Shown: piece after piece, positions 9,672 to 19,234 of the stretch | How positions within the stretch are numbered: position 1 is the stretch's first letter | How the letters are laid out: every line of letters begins with the position of its first letter | Origin: Azolla pinnata | Lineage: Eukaryota; Streptophyta; Polypodiopsida; Salviniales; Salviniaceae | Direction: 5' to 3' | Length of the DNA stretch: 23,156 bases | Assembly (NCBI GenBank): GCA_037176905.1 | Contig: JBBBWG010009258.1 | Span: 1 to 23,156, forward strand | The notes under the pieces: generated by a model | Database searches by the model: none | The model's input: the letters and a program-made list of their open reading frames with translations, nothing else | Told to the model about the DNA's origin: nothing | Program-made: the position numbers and the translations under genes

Positions 9672-10235
9672 CATGGGATTTGCACAAGGATTTTAGGAAT
9701 ATATGGGCTGTTCAGGAGCTACAGATGATTTGATGCCATCAATTGAATCGATGAACATGAGGATGATACCCAACATGGGATTTGCACATGGATTAGAAAT
9801 ATGTGGGCTTCTCAGTGGCTGAAGACGATTTTATGCCATCGATCAATGAGCAGGACGATCATGCCCAATATGGGATTTGCACATGGATTAGAAATATGTG
9901 GGCTTGTCAATGGCTGAAGATGATTTTATGCCATCAATCAATGAGCAGGAAGATCATGCCCAACATGGGATTTGCATATGGATTAGAAATATGTGGGCCT
10001 TCTCAGGAACCACAGATGATTTTATGCCATCAATTGAATCAATGAGCAGGAGGATCATGCACAACATGGGATTTGCACATGGATTAGAAATATGTGGGCT
10101 TCTCAGTGACTGAGGATGAATTTATGCCATCAATCAATGAGCAGGAGGATCATGCCCAACATGGGATTTGCACATGGATTAGAAATATATGGTCCTTCTC
10201 AGGAACTACAGATGATTTTATGCCATAAATCAATG
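9672..10235. repeat. Tandem array, about six copies of a 95/101-bp unit
   Basis: TGGGATTTGCA recurs at 9674, 9776, 9871, 9966, 10067 and 10162, i.e. periods 102, 95, 95, 101, 95. Units share GATTAGAAATATGTGGGC and GATTTTATGCCATCAAT. Long units carry a CAGGA(A/G)C(C/T)ACAGATGAT variant and an extra TTGAATCAATG segment; short units carry CAGTGGCTGAAGATGAT. Because 95 and 101 are not multiples of 3, the array is not a protein repeat. It lies directly 5' of the PPR ORF. Confidence 0.9.
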
Positions 10236-10298
10236 AGCACGAGGAGATATATATATATATCGATGGTAGCTTGCTTCATACTCCGCTGATTCTGATCG

Positions 10299-10371
10299 AG
10301 TCCCCATAATCGTTACCGAGATGTGATTTCATGGAGTGCCATGCCTTGCTCGCTGTGGCATTTGATGACCC
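10299..10371 (+). pseudogene. Frame-broken PPR remnant upstream of the PPR ORF
   Basis: In the frame beginning at 10299 the sequence reads YRDVISWSAM, the hallmark end of a PPR P/L motif, followed by LWHLMTHGG. The intact PPR ORF is in a different frame and is preceded by TGA at 10366-10368. A piece reading SDRVP in a third frame lies just upstream. This suggests at least one indel between here and the ORF, with the expected (I)AGY...EAL linker missing. Confidence 0.6.
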
Positions 10372-11748
10372 ATGGCGGCATTGAAGCACGGAGGTGGGAG
10401 CCGCAAGATTCCAGGGAAAGTCACCCTCTTGAGCATCATACAAGCATGTGGGAGCTCGAGGGATCTCGAGAAAGGCAGGCTGCTCCACGGCTACGTGGTG
10501 CAAATCCTGACGCTGCCGAATGCTTTCATCGGCAACACGCTTGTTTCGATGTATGCAAAGTGCGGAAGCGCGGAAGACGCATGGCACGTCTTTCGCAAGC
10601 TCCGCGAGCCGAATGTGGTCTCGTGGAGCGCGATGATCGCGGGGTATTCGCGGCGAGGCTCCGCCGAAGAAGCCCTGAAGCTCTACCGCCGAATGCTGCT
10701 GGAGGGGATGAAGCCGAACGAGGTCACGCTCCTGAGCGTGCTCGTAGCCTGCACGCGATCGGAATCGCTGGAGCAAGGCAAGCGCTTCCATAGCCTGATT
10801 CTGGCAAACGGCGAGCAATCGATGATGATCCTCGAGCTCCGCAATGCGCTCGTGAGCATGTATGCCAAGTGCGGGGACATGAGCAATGCGCGATCCGTGT
10901 TCGAGCAAATGGCATCGCGCCGCGATGTGGTGTCGTGGAATGCTGTGATCGCAGGCTACGCGCAGCATGGGGCCGAGGAAGAGGCGATCAAGCTCTACCA
11001 TGTCATGGGAGAAGAGAAGAGCATCTTGCCAGATCAAGTGACATATCTGGCGATCCTTCCAGCGTGTGGGTCTCTTGCAGCCCTCGAGCTGGGCGAGAAG
11101 CTCCACGCGGAGGTCTTGAAGCTGGGGTTCGAGTCGCAGATCGAGGTGGGCAACTCCGTGATGGACATGTACGCAAAGTGCGGGTGCCTCGACGCCGCTT
11201 GTCACCTGTTCCAGAGCTCTCGCAAGCATAACATCGCCTCGTGGAGCGTGATCGCGGCGGCGTATGCGCAGCACGGCTTGGGTGCAGAAGCCGTCTCGTG
11301 GATCGAGCGCATGAATTCGAGCGGATTATTCGAGATGGATCGGATCGTGTTCCTGAGCGAGCTCGCTGCTTGCAGCCATTCTGGCTTGATCGAGGAGGGA
11401 TGTTTCGTGCTCTGCTCGATGGAACGAGGCCACGCTGTGGAGCCCTCGGAAGAGCACTACGCTTGTCTGGTGGACCTTCTGGGGCGGGCGGGGCTCTTAC
11501 GGCAAGCGCGATTGCTCATCCGGAACATGCCGTGTAAGCCGAGCTTGAACCTGTGGAGGGCCTTCCTCGGCGCTTGCAGAATCCATGGCCATGTCCGCTT
11601 CGCCCGGTGGGCGGTCGAAAACATCCTGACTCTGGAGCCAAACGATTCGGCTGCCTCCCTCATGCTTTGCAACATCACTTCTTCTTCTTCTTCTTCTTCT
11701 TCGTCTTCTTCTGTTTGCACAGAAGAAGCCTCAGGTTATGTATGGTAA
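10372..11748 (+). CDS. PLS-class pentatricopeptide repeat protein, truncated at both ends
   Basis: Intronless, GC-rich ORF of 458 codons. PPR proteins bind organellar RNA. Repeats are visible: MYAKCG at residues 60-65, 163-168 and 266-271; VVSWSAMIAGY at 82-92; DVVSWNAVIAGYAQHG at 185-200; KPNEVTLLSVLVACT at 114-128. The end HYACLVDLLGRAGLL (362-376) and LWRAFLGACRIHGHV (394-408) is the S2/E1 region. After MLCNI (431-435) the protein runs into an 11-12 Ser stretch coded by TCT/TCG repeats and stops, so most of E2 and any DYW domain are missing. No organelle transit peptide is present, and a frame-broken PPR motif lies just upstream. The internal frame is intact. I infer a recently disabled or truncated copy; a spliced 5' exon is an alternative. 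The 332-codon minus ORF here is its shadow. Confidence 0.8.
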   Translation: MAALKHGGGSRKIPGKVTLLSIIQACGSSRDLEKGRLLHGYVVQILTLPNAFIGNTLVSMYAKCGSAEDAWHVFRKLREPNVVSWSAMIAGYSRRGSAEEALKLYRRMLLEGMKPNEVTLLSVLVACTRSESLEQGKRFHSLILANGEQSMMILELRNALVSMYAKCGDMSNARSVFEQMASRRDVVSWNAVIAGYAQHGAEEEAIKLYHVMGEEKSILPDQVTYLAILPACGSLAALELGEKLHAEVLKLGFESQIEVGNSVMDMYAKCGCLDAACHLFQSSRKHNIASWSVIAAAYAQHGLGAEAVSWIERMNSSGLFEMDRIVFLSELAACSHSGLIEEGCFVLCSMERGHAVEPSEEHYACLVDLLGRAGLLRQARLLIRNMPCKPSLNLWRAFLGACRIHGHVRFARWAVENILTLEPNDSAASLMLCNITSSSSSSSSSSSVCTEEASGYVW

Positions 11749-12472
11749 GAACCTGGACATTGGGTAAATTGTGCTGCAAACAAACTTGTGCTTTTGTGCG
11801 TGGTTTTAACCTTGGATCGAAGCAAAGGGGATTTATCCGACCGGCGCCAGAAAAACAAGTTGCTATCCGGTGCTTGCAGATGCGCATCCTGTGCGCCGCC
11901 CGTTGTAATTTGCAGCAGATGCAACGAACTCCTTCTCCCCGCCTTCTTCGCGAAATCTCGATCGAAGACTCCGATGTCGAGAAAACGGTTTTTCGAGGCC
12001 AATAAATGAAGCAGCTCTGCGCAAGCTCCATACCGTTCCAAGCACTGGCCCTTTGAGGTTCATCGAGCTTGTACACGTCGACACGAGTCGACGAGACTTG
12101 ATGATTATGAACCAGCCACGCGATTGAGCTGATCTAGCAATCCACTCGCCATCTGTCTTCCGAATACTGCATGCAAGCTCTCGAACCCCACCTCCCCTTT
12201 CGTGCTGTTTCGGTACGCGATCTGCCCCACGAAAATCACCTCGCGAAATCGATCGTTCAGAAGCCCCTTCTCACAATTTGTCCCAAGTGTAACCAACAAT
12301 TTGCAGAGTGCCTTGTCTTGATATGATATGTGAGCTCTCAGGGGGCACATTCTGAAGTTAGAGAGAAATACGGTTCCGAGGGCAGTTCAGAGAATTCCCT
12401 GAAACTACAGTTCGTAGCATAAGGAGGAGGAGGAGGACGACGACGACGACGAAGGGCGAACCTGCACAGAGC
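11749..12472. other. Region between the PPR ORF and QCR8, no gene firmly supported
   Basis: Contains a plus-strand frame with paired cysteines ending at 12009 and a minus-strand ATG ORF of 81 codons (12105-12350) ending FGRQMASGLLDQLNRVAGS. Neither is recognised. The GC content is higher than in the flanking introns. The minus ORF would be divergent from QCR8. Confidence 0.35.
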
Positions 12473-12481
12473 AAACCCTAA
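12473..12481 (+). promoter_or_regulatory. Telo-box (AAACCCTAA) upstream of QCR8
   Basis: AAACCCTAA lies 78 bp before the QCR8 start codon. Telo-boxes are known near the start of plant genes for ribosomal and other housekeeping proteins. Its role here is inferred. Confidence 0.55.
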
Positions 12482-12536
12482 TTTCTGACAGAGACGCAGG
12501 GATACCCACGCCGACACAGACACCGGGCCGCGTGAC

Positions 12537-12558
12537 GGAAGGAAGGAAGGAAGGAAGG
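12537..12558 (+). repeat. (GGAA)n leader repeat before QCR8 start
   Basis: Five tandem GGAA units run up to the ATG, giving a purine-only context (GGAAGGATGGG) with a purine at -3 and G at +4. Confidence 0.85.
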
Positions 12559-13654
12559 ATGGGCAAGGTTCCTGTGCGCTTGAAAGAGGTGGTTTACACG
12601 CTTTCTCCCAACCAGGTCCATGTCATGGGCGGCCTCTTCAAAGACATCCCTCACAAGATCGGCGAGAAGATTTCTGGCAGCTGGCTCAACTCCATCTTCC
12701 TTCTCGGCCCTCTCTTCGGCACCTACTGGTCAGCATTTCTTTTGCTCCCCCCCCCCCCCAAAAAAAAAATCTCCATGTAATCCTCTGTTGCAAAATTCAT
12801 GCCTTGGTTGCTCCTTCATCTGCTCCTCTCTTTTTTTACCTATCCATGTAGATACGGATGGGCTGCCATTAATTTCGGAGAAAGTATGGTTCCATGTTTT
12901 CACCATCTTGTTCGGATCGAAATTGGCATGTCAGTTTTTGTTTGCAGAACGATTGCCTGTTTCTTCTCGGTCTAACCTTTCCTTTTCTTTTGTTCGTTTT
13001 CGTGATAGAAGCTCATATTTTTAATTTTCTTCATAGGAATAGGCCTACATGAATGAATACTTAATTCTCAGGAAGATCTCTATCTGGTTTTGGAGATAGA
13101 TGTATACACTGCTGTAAATATCGAGACTTGGCTTCTACACCTGTTACATTATGAAAGAAGCAATTTTGAGAAAAGTTACTTTCTAAAGAGATGAGAAGGG
13201 TAAGTGAGGGATCTGTATAGGTGTGTATTTCCTGGAAGATCTTTCTTTACCCTTCAGGATAGAGAGATCAAATCCCCCCTTACATCTGTTTTTGGTAGAA
13301 ATCGTCAACCACAAAATACTGAGCTTCATATCTCATTAATATGAAAGAAACATGAGGCTGTTTATCATATGCATTGAAGAATCTATCTAGCCCGTTGAAT
13401 TGTATGCCACAGTTTGGTCATTGGCTATTTCCTATCAGGGTCAATCGTATTTTCTGCAGGATAAGAGAAGATGAAGGATACGTGAATTTCTTCTGATATT
13501 CTGTATTGTCTGCAAGCTGAATTCTTGTACCCTCTCACGTGTTATACACCCAATGTGAATCTTGAGAAGTTTTGAGAGATAAGAGGCAGACGTGCTTTTT
13601 TGCAGGTATTGTCAAGATTTCAAGGAGAAAGAGAAGCTGTCACACAGATATTGA
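12559..13654 (+). CDS. QCR8: Cytochrome bc1 complex subunit 8 (ubiquinol-cytochrome c reductase, QCR8), 72 aa
   Basis: Small membrane-anchored subunit of respiratory complex III in the mitochondrial inner membrane. Exon 1 is 12559-12728 and exon 2 is 13606-13654. The 877-nt GT-AG intron splits the W codon of GTYW|YCQ. Exon 1 carries the start MGKVPVRLKEVVYTLSP and a single hydrophobic segment near LNSIFLLGPLFGTYW; exon 2 gives YCQDFKEKEKLSHRY and the stop. The 72-residue length and the end pattern GTY..Y...FKE.EKL.HR match plant QCR8. The donor is TACTG then GTCAGC; the acceptor is GCTTTTTTGCAG. The intron holds a C-run followed by an A-run just after the donor. No target presequence is seen, as usual for this subunit. 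Confidence 0.95.
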
Positions 13655-13799
13655 TGAAACCCCAATGTTTATTTCTGTCCTGGGATTGGTATGAATTTAA
13701 GATGTGGTTGTTTGAGAATAATTTGCTATGATTTTCACTATAATATTATGAAAGTTGAGTCTCAAGCAGGACCTTTGATGTACAAGATGCAATGGAAAC

Positions 13800-13805
13800 A
13801 ATAAA
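13800..13805 (+). terminator. Candidate poly(A) signal of QCR8
   Basis: AATAAA 146 nt after the QCR8 stop. A second AATAAA lies at 14305-14310. Plant poly(A) signals are loose, so this is tentative. Confidence 0.35.
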
Positions 13806-15853
13806 TCTTTACGTTGGTCTTTACAAGCTTAATAGCAAGATTAGTTATGGAATCCTGGTATTACAAATTTCTCTGGATGCTGATTCTTTAACATGGATGT
13901 TTTTAGATTTTTCTGTAAGTAAAAGCCCCAGTCTTTTTTATATTCTTATCCTATTCACGAAATCACACTATACAAACTTGTTTCTCTGTATTGAGAAATT
14001 GCCTCTTGTTTCTCTCAGTGGTTTATGCGGCAGGGTTGATTTGGTAGGCTCAGCCATACAATTGCCTTTCTAACTGTTTTCGAGAGTTGTATGATCTTGT
14101 CTTACGACTTCCAAGTGTTAGATATTTGGGTATTCCTACATGAATGAAATGCACTATGTAATGCTGTCGGGTTTCATTATAGCTGGACTGTTCCTCTATT
14201 TGAAATTCCTCTGATTTTCATCCACCATCATGTCGGAATGGAAGTTTGAAAGCTCAGTTTCTGTTTTATGAACGTAATGCAAATATTTACCCGTTCTATT
14301 ATTGAATAAAATTCTCTTCCAACACTTGCAATGGTTGATGGATGCTTACCTGAAGGAAAATATATGATTGTACACAGCATGCTGGTACTGTCATTTTTTG
14401 TTTACTATGACAGTTTGAACGTTATGACCGCTTAAGATGATTTGTTTATTATCATCTCTCCTCTCTTTCATACGTCTGTTACTAAACAACAGTCTATGAT
14501 GTAATGCAGTTTTGGAATAGAAAGCTCAGAAACCTATGTGCGCACTTTGTGAGAGTATGCAAAATGGTAGAGAACAATCTAGCTCATAAGCGCTCTCCTC
14601 TTTAGGAGCATTGTAGCAAGAATGCAATCTCATGTGAAAACTGAAACTATAGGTTTGCTCATCAAGCACTTAAAAAATGTGGGTTGATATTGGCATATGG
14701 TATTGCAAGTGGTGGGATGTATAATCACTTGCAAGTGTAGCGTTAACGAAGGTCTCGAGCTCTGAAACAGACAAATGTTTAGCTAAATCATTGCATAACC
14801 ACTTGCAAATGTAGCGTTAATGAAGGTCTCAAGCTCTGAAACAGACAAATGTTTAGTTAAATCATTGCATTCACTTCCTTTTGTCTATACATCAGTAGCA
14901 GATTTTAAGCCAAAACTCCCAAAACGTTACTGGAACCTCAGAGTAGTGAAGTTGCAACTGTAATGAAAGCAGGCACTTCATCTAACACTAAATTGGCACA
15001 TGATTCGAGTTAAAAGTAGGTGGAACGTGCAATAGGAGTTAGCAGGATATACCTAACTGCCATTGGCATCAGTAACATTCTATCCCTGCTGATGTTTTGA
15101 TGTTGTGCGGGTGGGTACCTTTAGTTTATTATGTTCATAGCTGCTTTCCAAATAGTTTTGTGAGCGATGATCCATTGAGAAAAACTCATTAATAAGAAAA
15201 CCGTTGTTACCCAATATATAATGCGTATGCAATTCATTTTCAATTTCACATCTAATGTCATTCTAAAACCATATGATGCCATACTAGGGGGATGGTTTAT
15301 TGAACTCCCCCAGGTTTACTAGTTTGCTCAACCAATTTGAACTAAATTAATGATAAAACAAGCAGTCTCATACAGTCTTCTCTTCATGGATTGAAATCTG
15401 ATTTCTAGAAAATCTCAGGAATCAATTGTGGGCAACTGTGAACGACTGTTGTTTGGAAACTGACCCACCCATCCATGAGAGGAAAAACAAATCAATGAAT
15501 AAACTACGTTCTGAAAGTTATTTGATGGGCATTGATGACCTCTATTGACTCTGCTTGAAAAGGAAGACATCTCCTTTCATCGGTGACGTGCTGAAACAAA
15601 TTCATCGGCAACGACCTTTCCTTTTGGGTGACGTGCTGATCTTTAATGGTAGCTTGAAAACAAATGAAACCATACATAGTTGGTGTAATCTTAAGCCTCA
15701 TCTTCATTTACCGAGACACTCTGCAAATCTGTTAACTCACTAGTTGTCAGGAAACAACAGTTTACACTTGCTAAGGTAATCTGTGGATTGAAAACAAAGT
15801 ATTGCTTCTATGACTTTATAGTTTAAGATATATAAAAAAGCCACAGTTGATTC
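13806..15853. other. Intergenic / 3' flanks of QCR8 and ABIL (convergent genes)
   Basis: AT-rich, with no coding exon recognised on either strand. The 13792-14073 and 15504-15743 open frames have no family features. GGTGACGTGCTGA occurs twice (15582 and 15627). A 74-bp tandem duplication is listed separately. Confidence 0.5.
14724..14871. repeat. 74-bp tandem duplication
   Basis: Copies 14724-14797 and 14798-14871 share ACTTGCAA(G/A)TGTAGCGTTAA and CTCTGAAACAGACAAATGTT, with about five substitutions. Confidence 0.9.
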
Positions 15854-18800
15854 TCAAGAAATACACTTTCCCAACCTTTTAGGTCTGGAGAACTTGCTTA
15901 TTCTGAACAAAGATTGTGCGTTTTTTTCATCACTATGCCTCCCATTACTGAATGAGAGTGATGATGACGGTAGTGACCTTGGAATGCTTTGCGATTCAAG
16001 CTGAAAATGTATTGTTAAGCCGTTAGGAGATCACTGATGTCCTTGAGTATTCAATGGATCAATAAAATATTGTTTGAGAACTTCAACAAGAAACTTCTAT
16101 TGCTATATGGGGTCACTTACATAACATATGAGTATGAACATAGAAAACATTACAATACCCATAGAGACAAATAACCACTAACCACTTTCTTTATGAATAT
16201 ACAATACTATTAATACCCATGGAGACAAACTATCCACTAACCACTTCCTTCTGCCAGATTGAGTTTCAGAAGTGTTGGCAACAAGGCATCTGCTGACCCT
16301 AGCATTAAACCCAGCATGAAGCATTCCTATAGTCTGGTGGTATATTGACAATGTAATCACGTACTAGTAATTGGTGACATAGATTTTATGCTCATTGGCA
16401 TAGATCTACATATTGTACACAGACACACATGTAAAACAAGAACAGAGTACAGTTCATCATTGTACGTTTTGGTGCTGGGTATGCCATATAAGCTATACAA
16501 ACAGAGATTAGAAGGGCCTCAACATTAAAATAAATGCAGCAGCAATAAATATGTTATTATGTAAAAATAAGTTGATAACCTGCTCCTGTCCACGGCTTGG
16601 ACCACTGACACCAGACGACGGTCCATTGGATAGAGATTGAGAGAGAGACCCTGAACCAGAACAGGAGAAATCAAATATGGAATAACATCCAAATTTTCCA
16701 TGTTCTAATTACATTATCTTGGATATTACATACACTAAACCTTTTTCCTTGCTCCTTAAAAGTGATAGTATATAACAAAGATTTTCAGGCTTGGGGCCCA
16801 ATCCTATGACTCTTGAATCCTTTCAAACTTTCAACTCTACAAATACAAAATAAGGAGAAACTTCCTTGGATATCCAATATTGTGCTCGCAAACTTCACGA
16901 ATATGTTCCACCTTGGAAAGATGCAGGGACTGAATCAACACAAATCCTAACTGCAAGATTGAGTTGATTATATAAAGATAATACAGAGAAGATAGGAAAA
17001 GAAACGAACACTTCTACAAACACTTTCAACAATAGAAACAGCCAAAATCGTCATACAGATGAAGGATCATGGCACGAAAACTGTGATTTTTTCTATAGAA
17101 AAAATAGAAAATGTATTGAATGTGACATTAGTAAAACGAAAAAAAAGAGTTTTTGTGCATTGAAGGAGCCAGATGGCCCATATGTAGCCTAAGGATCAGA
17201 AAGATACAAGTTATCAAATACAAAAAGAACCTTGTAAATAACAGATAAAGAGATATTTGTCCCCAAGAATCTACATTATCCCATGAAATGTATTCATTCC
17301 CTTCATTCCATTATATGATGTCCGCTAATCTGTGGATGTAGTGACCTTCTGATTTCAAAATTGATTCTAACTGATCTAACACTATCCGGACGGAGATGAT
17401 TTGAATTTTTCACACGGTGATTATTGTTGCGGGACAGAAATTTTATTCTTTTCGTTTCCTTCAGCATTTTGCATGTAGTTGGTTCCATTCTCGAATTCTA
17501 GCATTGTGAGAAATATATCTATTGAGAAAAGAGTAAATGCTACAATGCCTCATAGCAATCAATAAGTAAGGTCTAACCTGAAAGGATATAATGCATGCTA
17601 AACATTGGTCTCCTACGCGCACGTCGGTAATGCATCAATCCTTCATAGTTAGCTGTTTCGTGAAATAAGCTGAACCTCTACGCAAAGCACACTCTTTTTG
17701 TTTTAGCAAACACATAAACCAAAGGCTATAGCTTGCTTTCTTAGTGAGAAAAACTCATACCCGAGCCAAAGAAGAAGTGTTGACTTGCAAAACTGTTATG
17801 TCATTCACACATTGTGAAAATGTTTCGTCAATCTTGAAGGCGATGGTATTAAAATGATCTACTGCATTTATAATGGCCTTAACTGAGTATTCCTTCAGAT
17901 TGTCATAGACACTGCCAACCAAATTAGTTTAAATCGATCACATTCCCACCAATATATTTAAGAATGAAAGGACAATAACAACAAAGACTGTAAGCATCAC
18001 AATTCTCCGAAAAAGGAGATTCAAGTTTACGTTTTCTTTTGCGTACTTGACATGTATGTTGTTTCACAAAATTCGGCTGCAGAGTAAAGATGAAACTTTA
18101 TACTCCTCAGTTCCTACAAAGAATAAATATGGTGAATTCATGTCCTGAGCTACACGAAAAAGACATTACAAGAGAGGAAATAAAATTAACAATCCGTGCT
18201 AAAGAGGATGATTTATGGTGTGATAGTGAACAAAAGAAGAACAAATATGCAACATAAGATATAAACCCTAAACTCAATAATATAGTAGAAATGAGGCAAA
18301 ACGGTTTTTTGCTATTTTTTTGAGTTTGGCCTTGGGCGACATATGAAAACGTCTAATTGACCTCGCCCCAAGACTCTCTCTCTCTCTCTCTCTCCCCCCC
18401 AATCGAAGAAAGTTTCGAAATTTTTAGGTCTCCGGCCCTTATCTTAAGCTTGAAGCTTTGTTTTTGCTTCTCTCTTTGCATGCATAACATGATGTAGTCC
18501 TCATAAGCCTCTTCCACCACTTCCCATGTTTCAAAGACAGTTTCTGGATTTTAGTTACAATTGTCTTCCATCATTCTGTCAATCTTCTTCTTTATCTCCG
18601 TCTTTACATAATCTAAAAATTCCGTATACATTTTTTTGGGGGATGGTTTGTCAATAGACTCTTTATCCTTGATTACTTCTTATCAAAACTAAAAGAAGGA
18701 TTTTGGATTCATCATCTCGGTCAAAATCCAAAAATGACAGCTTTAATCCATTTGCATGAGCCATGCAAGCTTGGCTTTGTTTATTTATTTCCGACAATTT

Positions 18801-19234
18801 TCCAACAGGATTTGCTGATTCCACGAGATTTTACTTGCCTCTTCACCGTCAATGATAAATCGGATCCCTCCTGCTTTGAATTTTTCCACGTTTTGAAAGC
18901 GGCCTTGTCAGATTACTTGCCCATTTAAACTGACGATGAGTATCTTAAACTCAGTATACAAATCTGTTGCATGCGTATCCGTTTCCTTGATAAGCAAGCT
19001 TCTGATCAACTTCGTTCACAATATTAACAAAGTACTAACCTTTACGGCGATAGACAATGAGCAGCTTTCCGATGAGAGGCGTGTTTCCCTCTCTTCGTCA
19101 TCTTCATGTCCATCACCATCTCCATCTTCTCCTTCACCTGCATCTCCATATCTATATCCATACCCGTCCGCTTCCGCTTCTCCTTCTGACTCGGTTTCCC
19201 CGTTCTCGTAACTTGCTAGGATCGGCTTTCTCAT
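15854..19234 (-). CDS. ABIL: ABIL protein (Abl-interactor-like, SCAR/WAVE complex subunit), 7 exons, 261 aa
   Basis: Plant Abi-like subunit of the SCAR/WAVE complex, which activates ARP2/3 actin nucleation. Minus-strand exons: 19040-19234, 18031-18113, 17761-17911, 17578-17677, 16912-16950, 16580-16650 and 15854-16000. Total 786 nt, open throughout, every junction GT-AG and phase-matched. Exon 1 starts at the only ATG of its frame, has an acidic/Gly tract and ends SIAVK. Exon 2 gives ELRSIKFHLYSAAEFCET; exon 3 VYDNLKEYSVKAIINAVDHF, the most diagnostic Abi segment. Exon 4 has ANYEGLMHYRRARR and MHYIL, matching the family's EGL...HYILP pattern. Exons 5-7 are Ser/Pro/Gly-rich (SLSNGPSSGVSGPSRGQEQ) and end SRPKRLGKCIS. 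The length is near the usual ABIL size. Exons 2-4 are firm; exon 1 and the tail rest on phase and splice sites. An extra exon inside 16951-17577 is possible. Confidence 0.85.
16001..16579 (-). other. ABIL intron 6
   Basis: 579 nt with acceptor ATACATTTTCAG. It contains a 38-40 bp imperfect direct repeat. A 16178-16360 minus frame with a good donor is open, but its use would break the phase match between exons 6 and 7. Confidence 0.6.
16154..16250. repeat. Imperfect 38-bp direct repeat
   Basis: AATACCCAT(A/G)GAGACAAA followed by CCACTAACCACTT occurs at 16154 and 16212, 58 bp apart, inside ABIL intron 6. Confidence 0.8.
16951..17577 (-). other. ABIL intron 4
   Basis: 627 nt. Exons 4 and 5 join in phase across it. 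It includes a minus-strand stretch, 17303-17500, open in two frames (one beginning FENGTNYMQNAEGNEKN after TTCTCACAATGCTAG) that could be a cryptic or alternative exon, but no donor in a compatible phase was found. Confidence 0.5.
18353..19011 (-). pseudogene. Decayed coding-like sequence inside ABIL intron 1
   Basis: One minus-strand frame stays open across about 660 nt except for stops near 18908, 18785, 18681 and 18551, with a frame switch across 18663-18790. The intervening stretches look protein-like, for example EKFKAGGIRFIIDGEEASK, MYTEFLDYVKTEIKKKI and ETWEVVEEAYEDYIMLC. It ends in an AG microsatellite. I do not recognise the family; a captured gene fragment or mobile-element relic is possible. 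It does not fit the ABIL protein. Confidence 0.4.
18374..18400. repeat. (CT)10 followed by C7
   Basis: Pure CT dinucleotides running into seven C. It lies inside ABIL intron 1. Confidence 0.95.

Noticed and set aside
10276..11274. 332-codon minus-strand ORF
   Set aside because: Exact shadow of the PPR ORF in stop-poor GC-rich sequence; the plus strand has repeated PPR motifs.
13792..14073. 93-codon plus ORF downstream of QCR8
   Set aside because: Hydrophobic, AT-rich, no motif; it lies in the QCR8 3' flank.
16178..16360. Extra ABIL exon with donor GTATTAAT
   Set aside because: Using it would not preserve phase between the well-supported exons 6 and 7, and its acceptor is poor.
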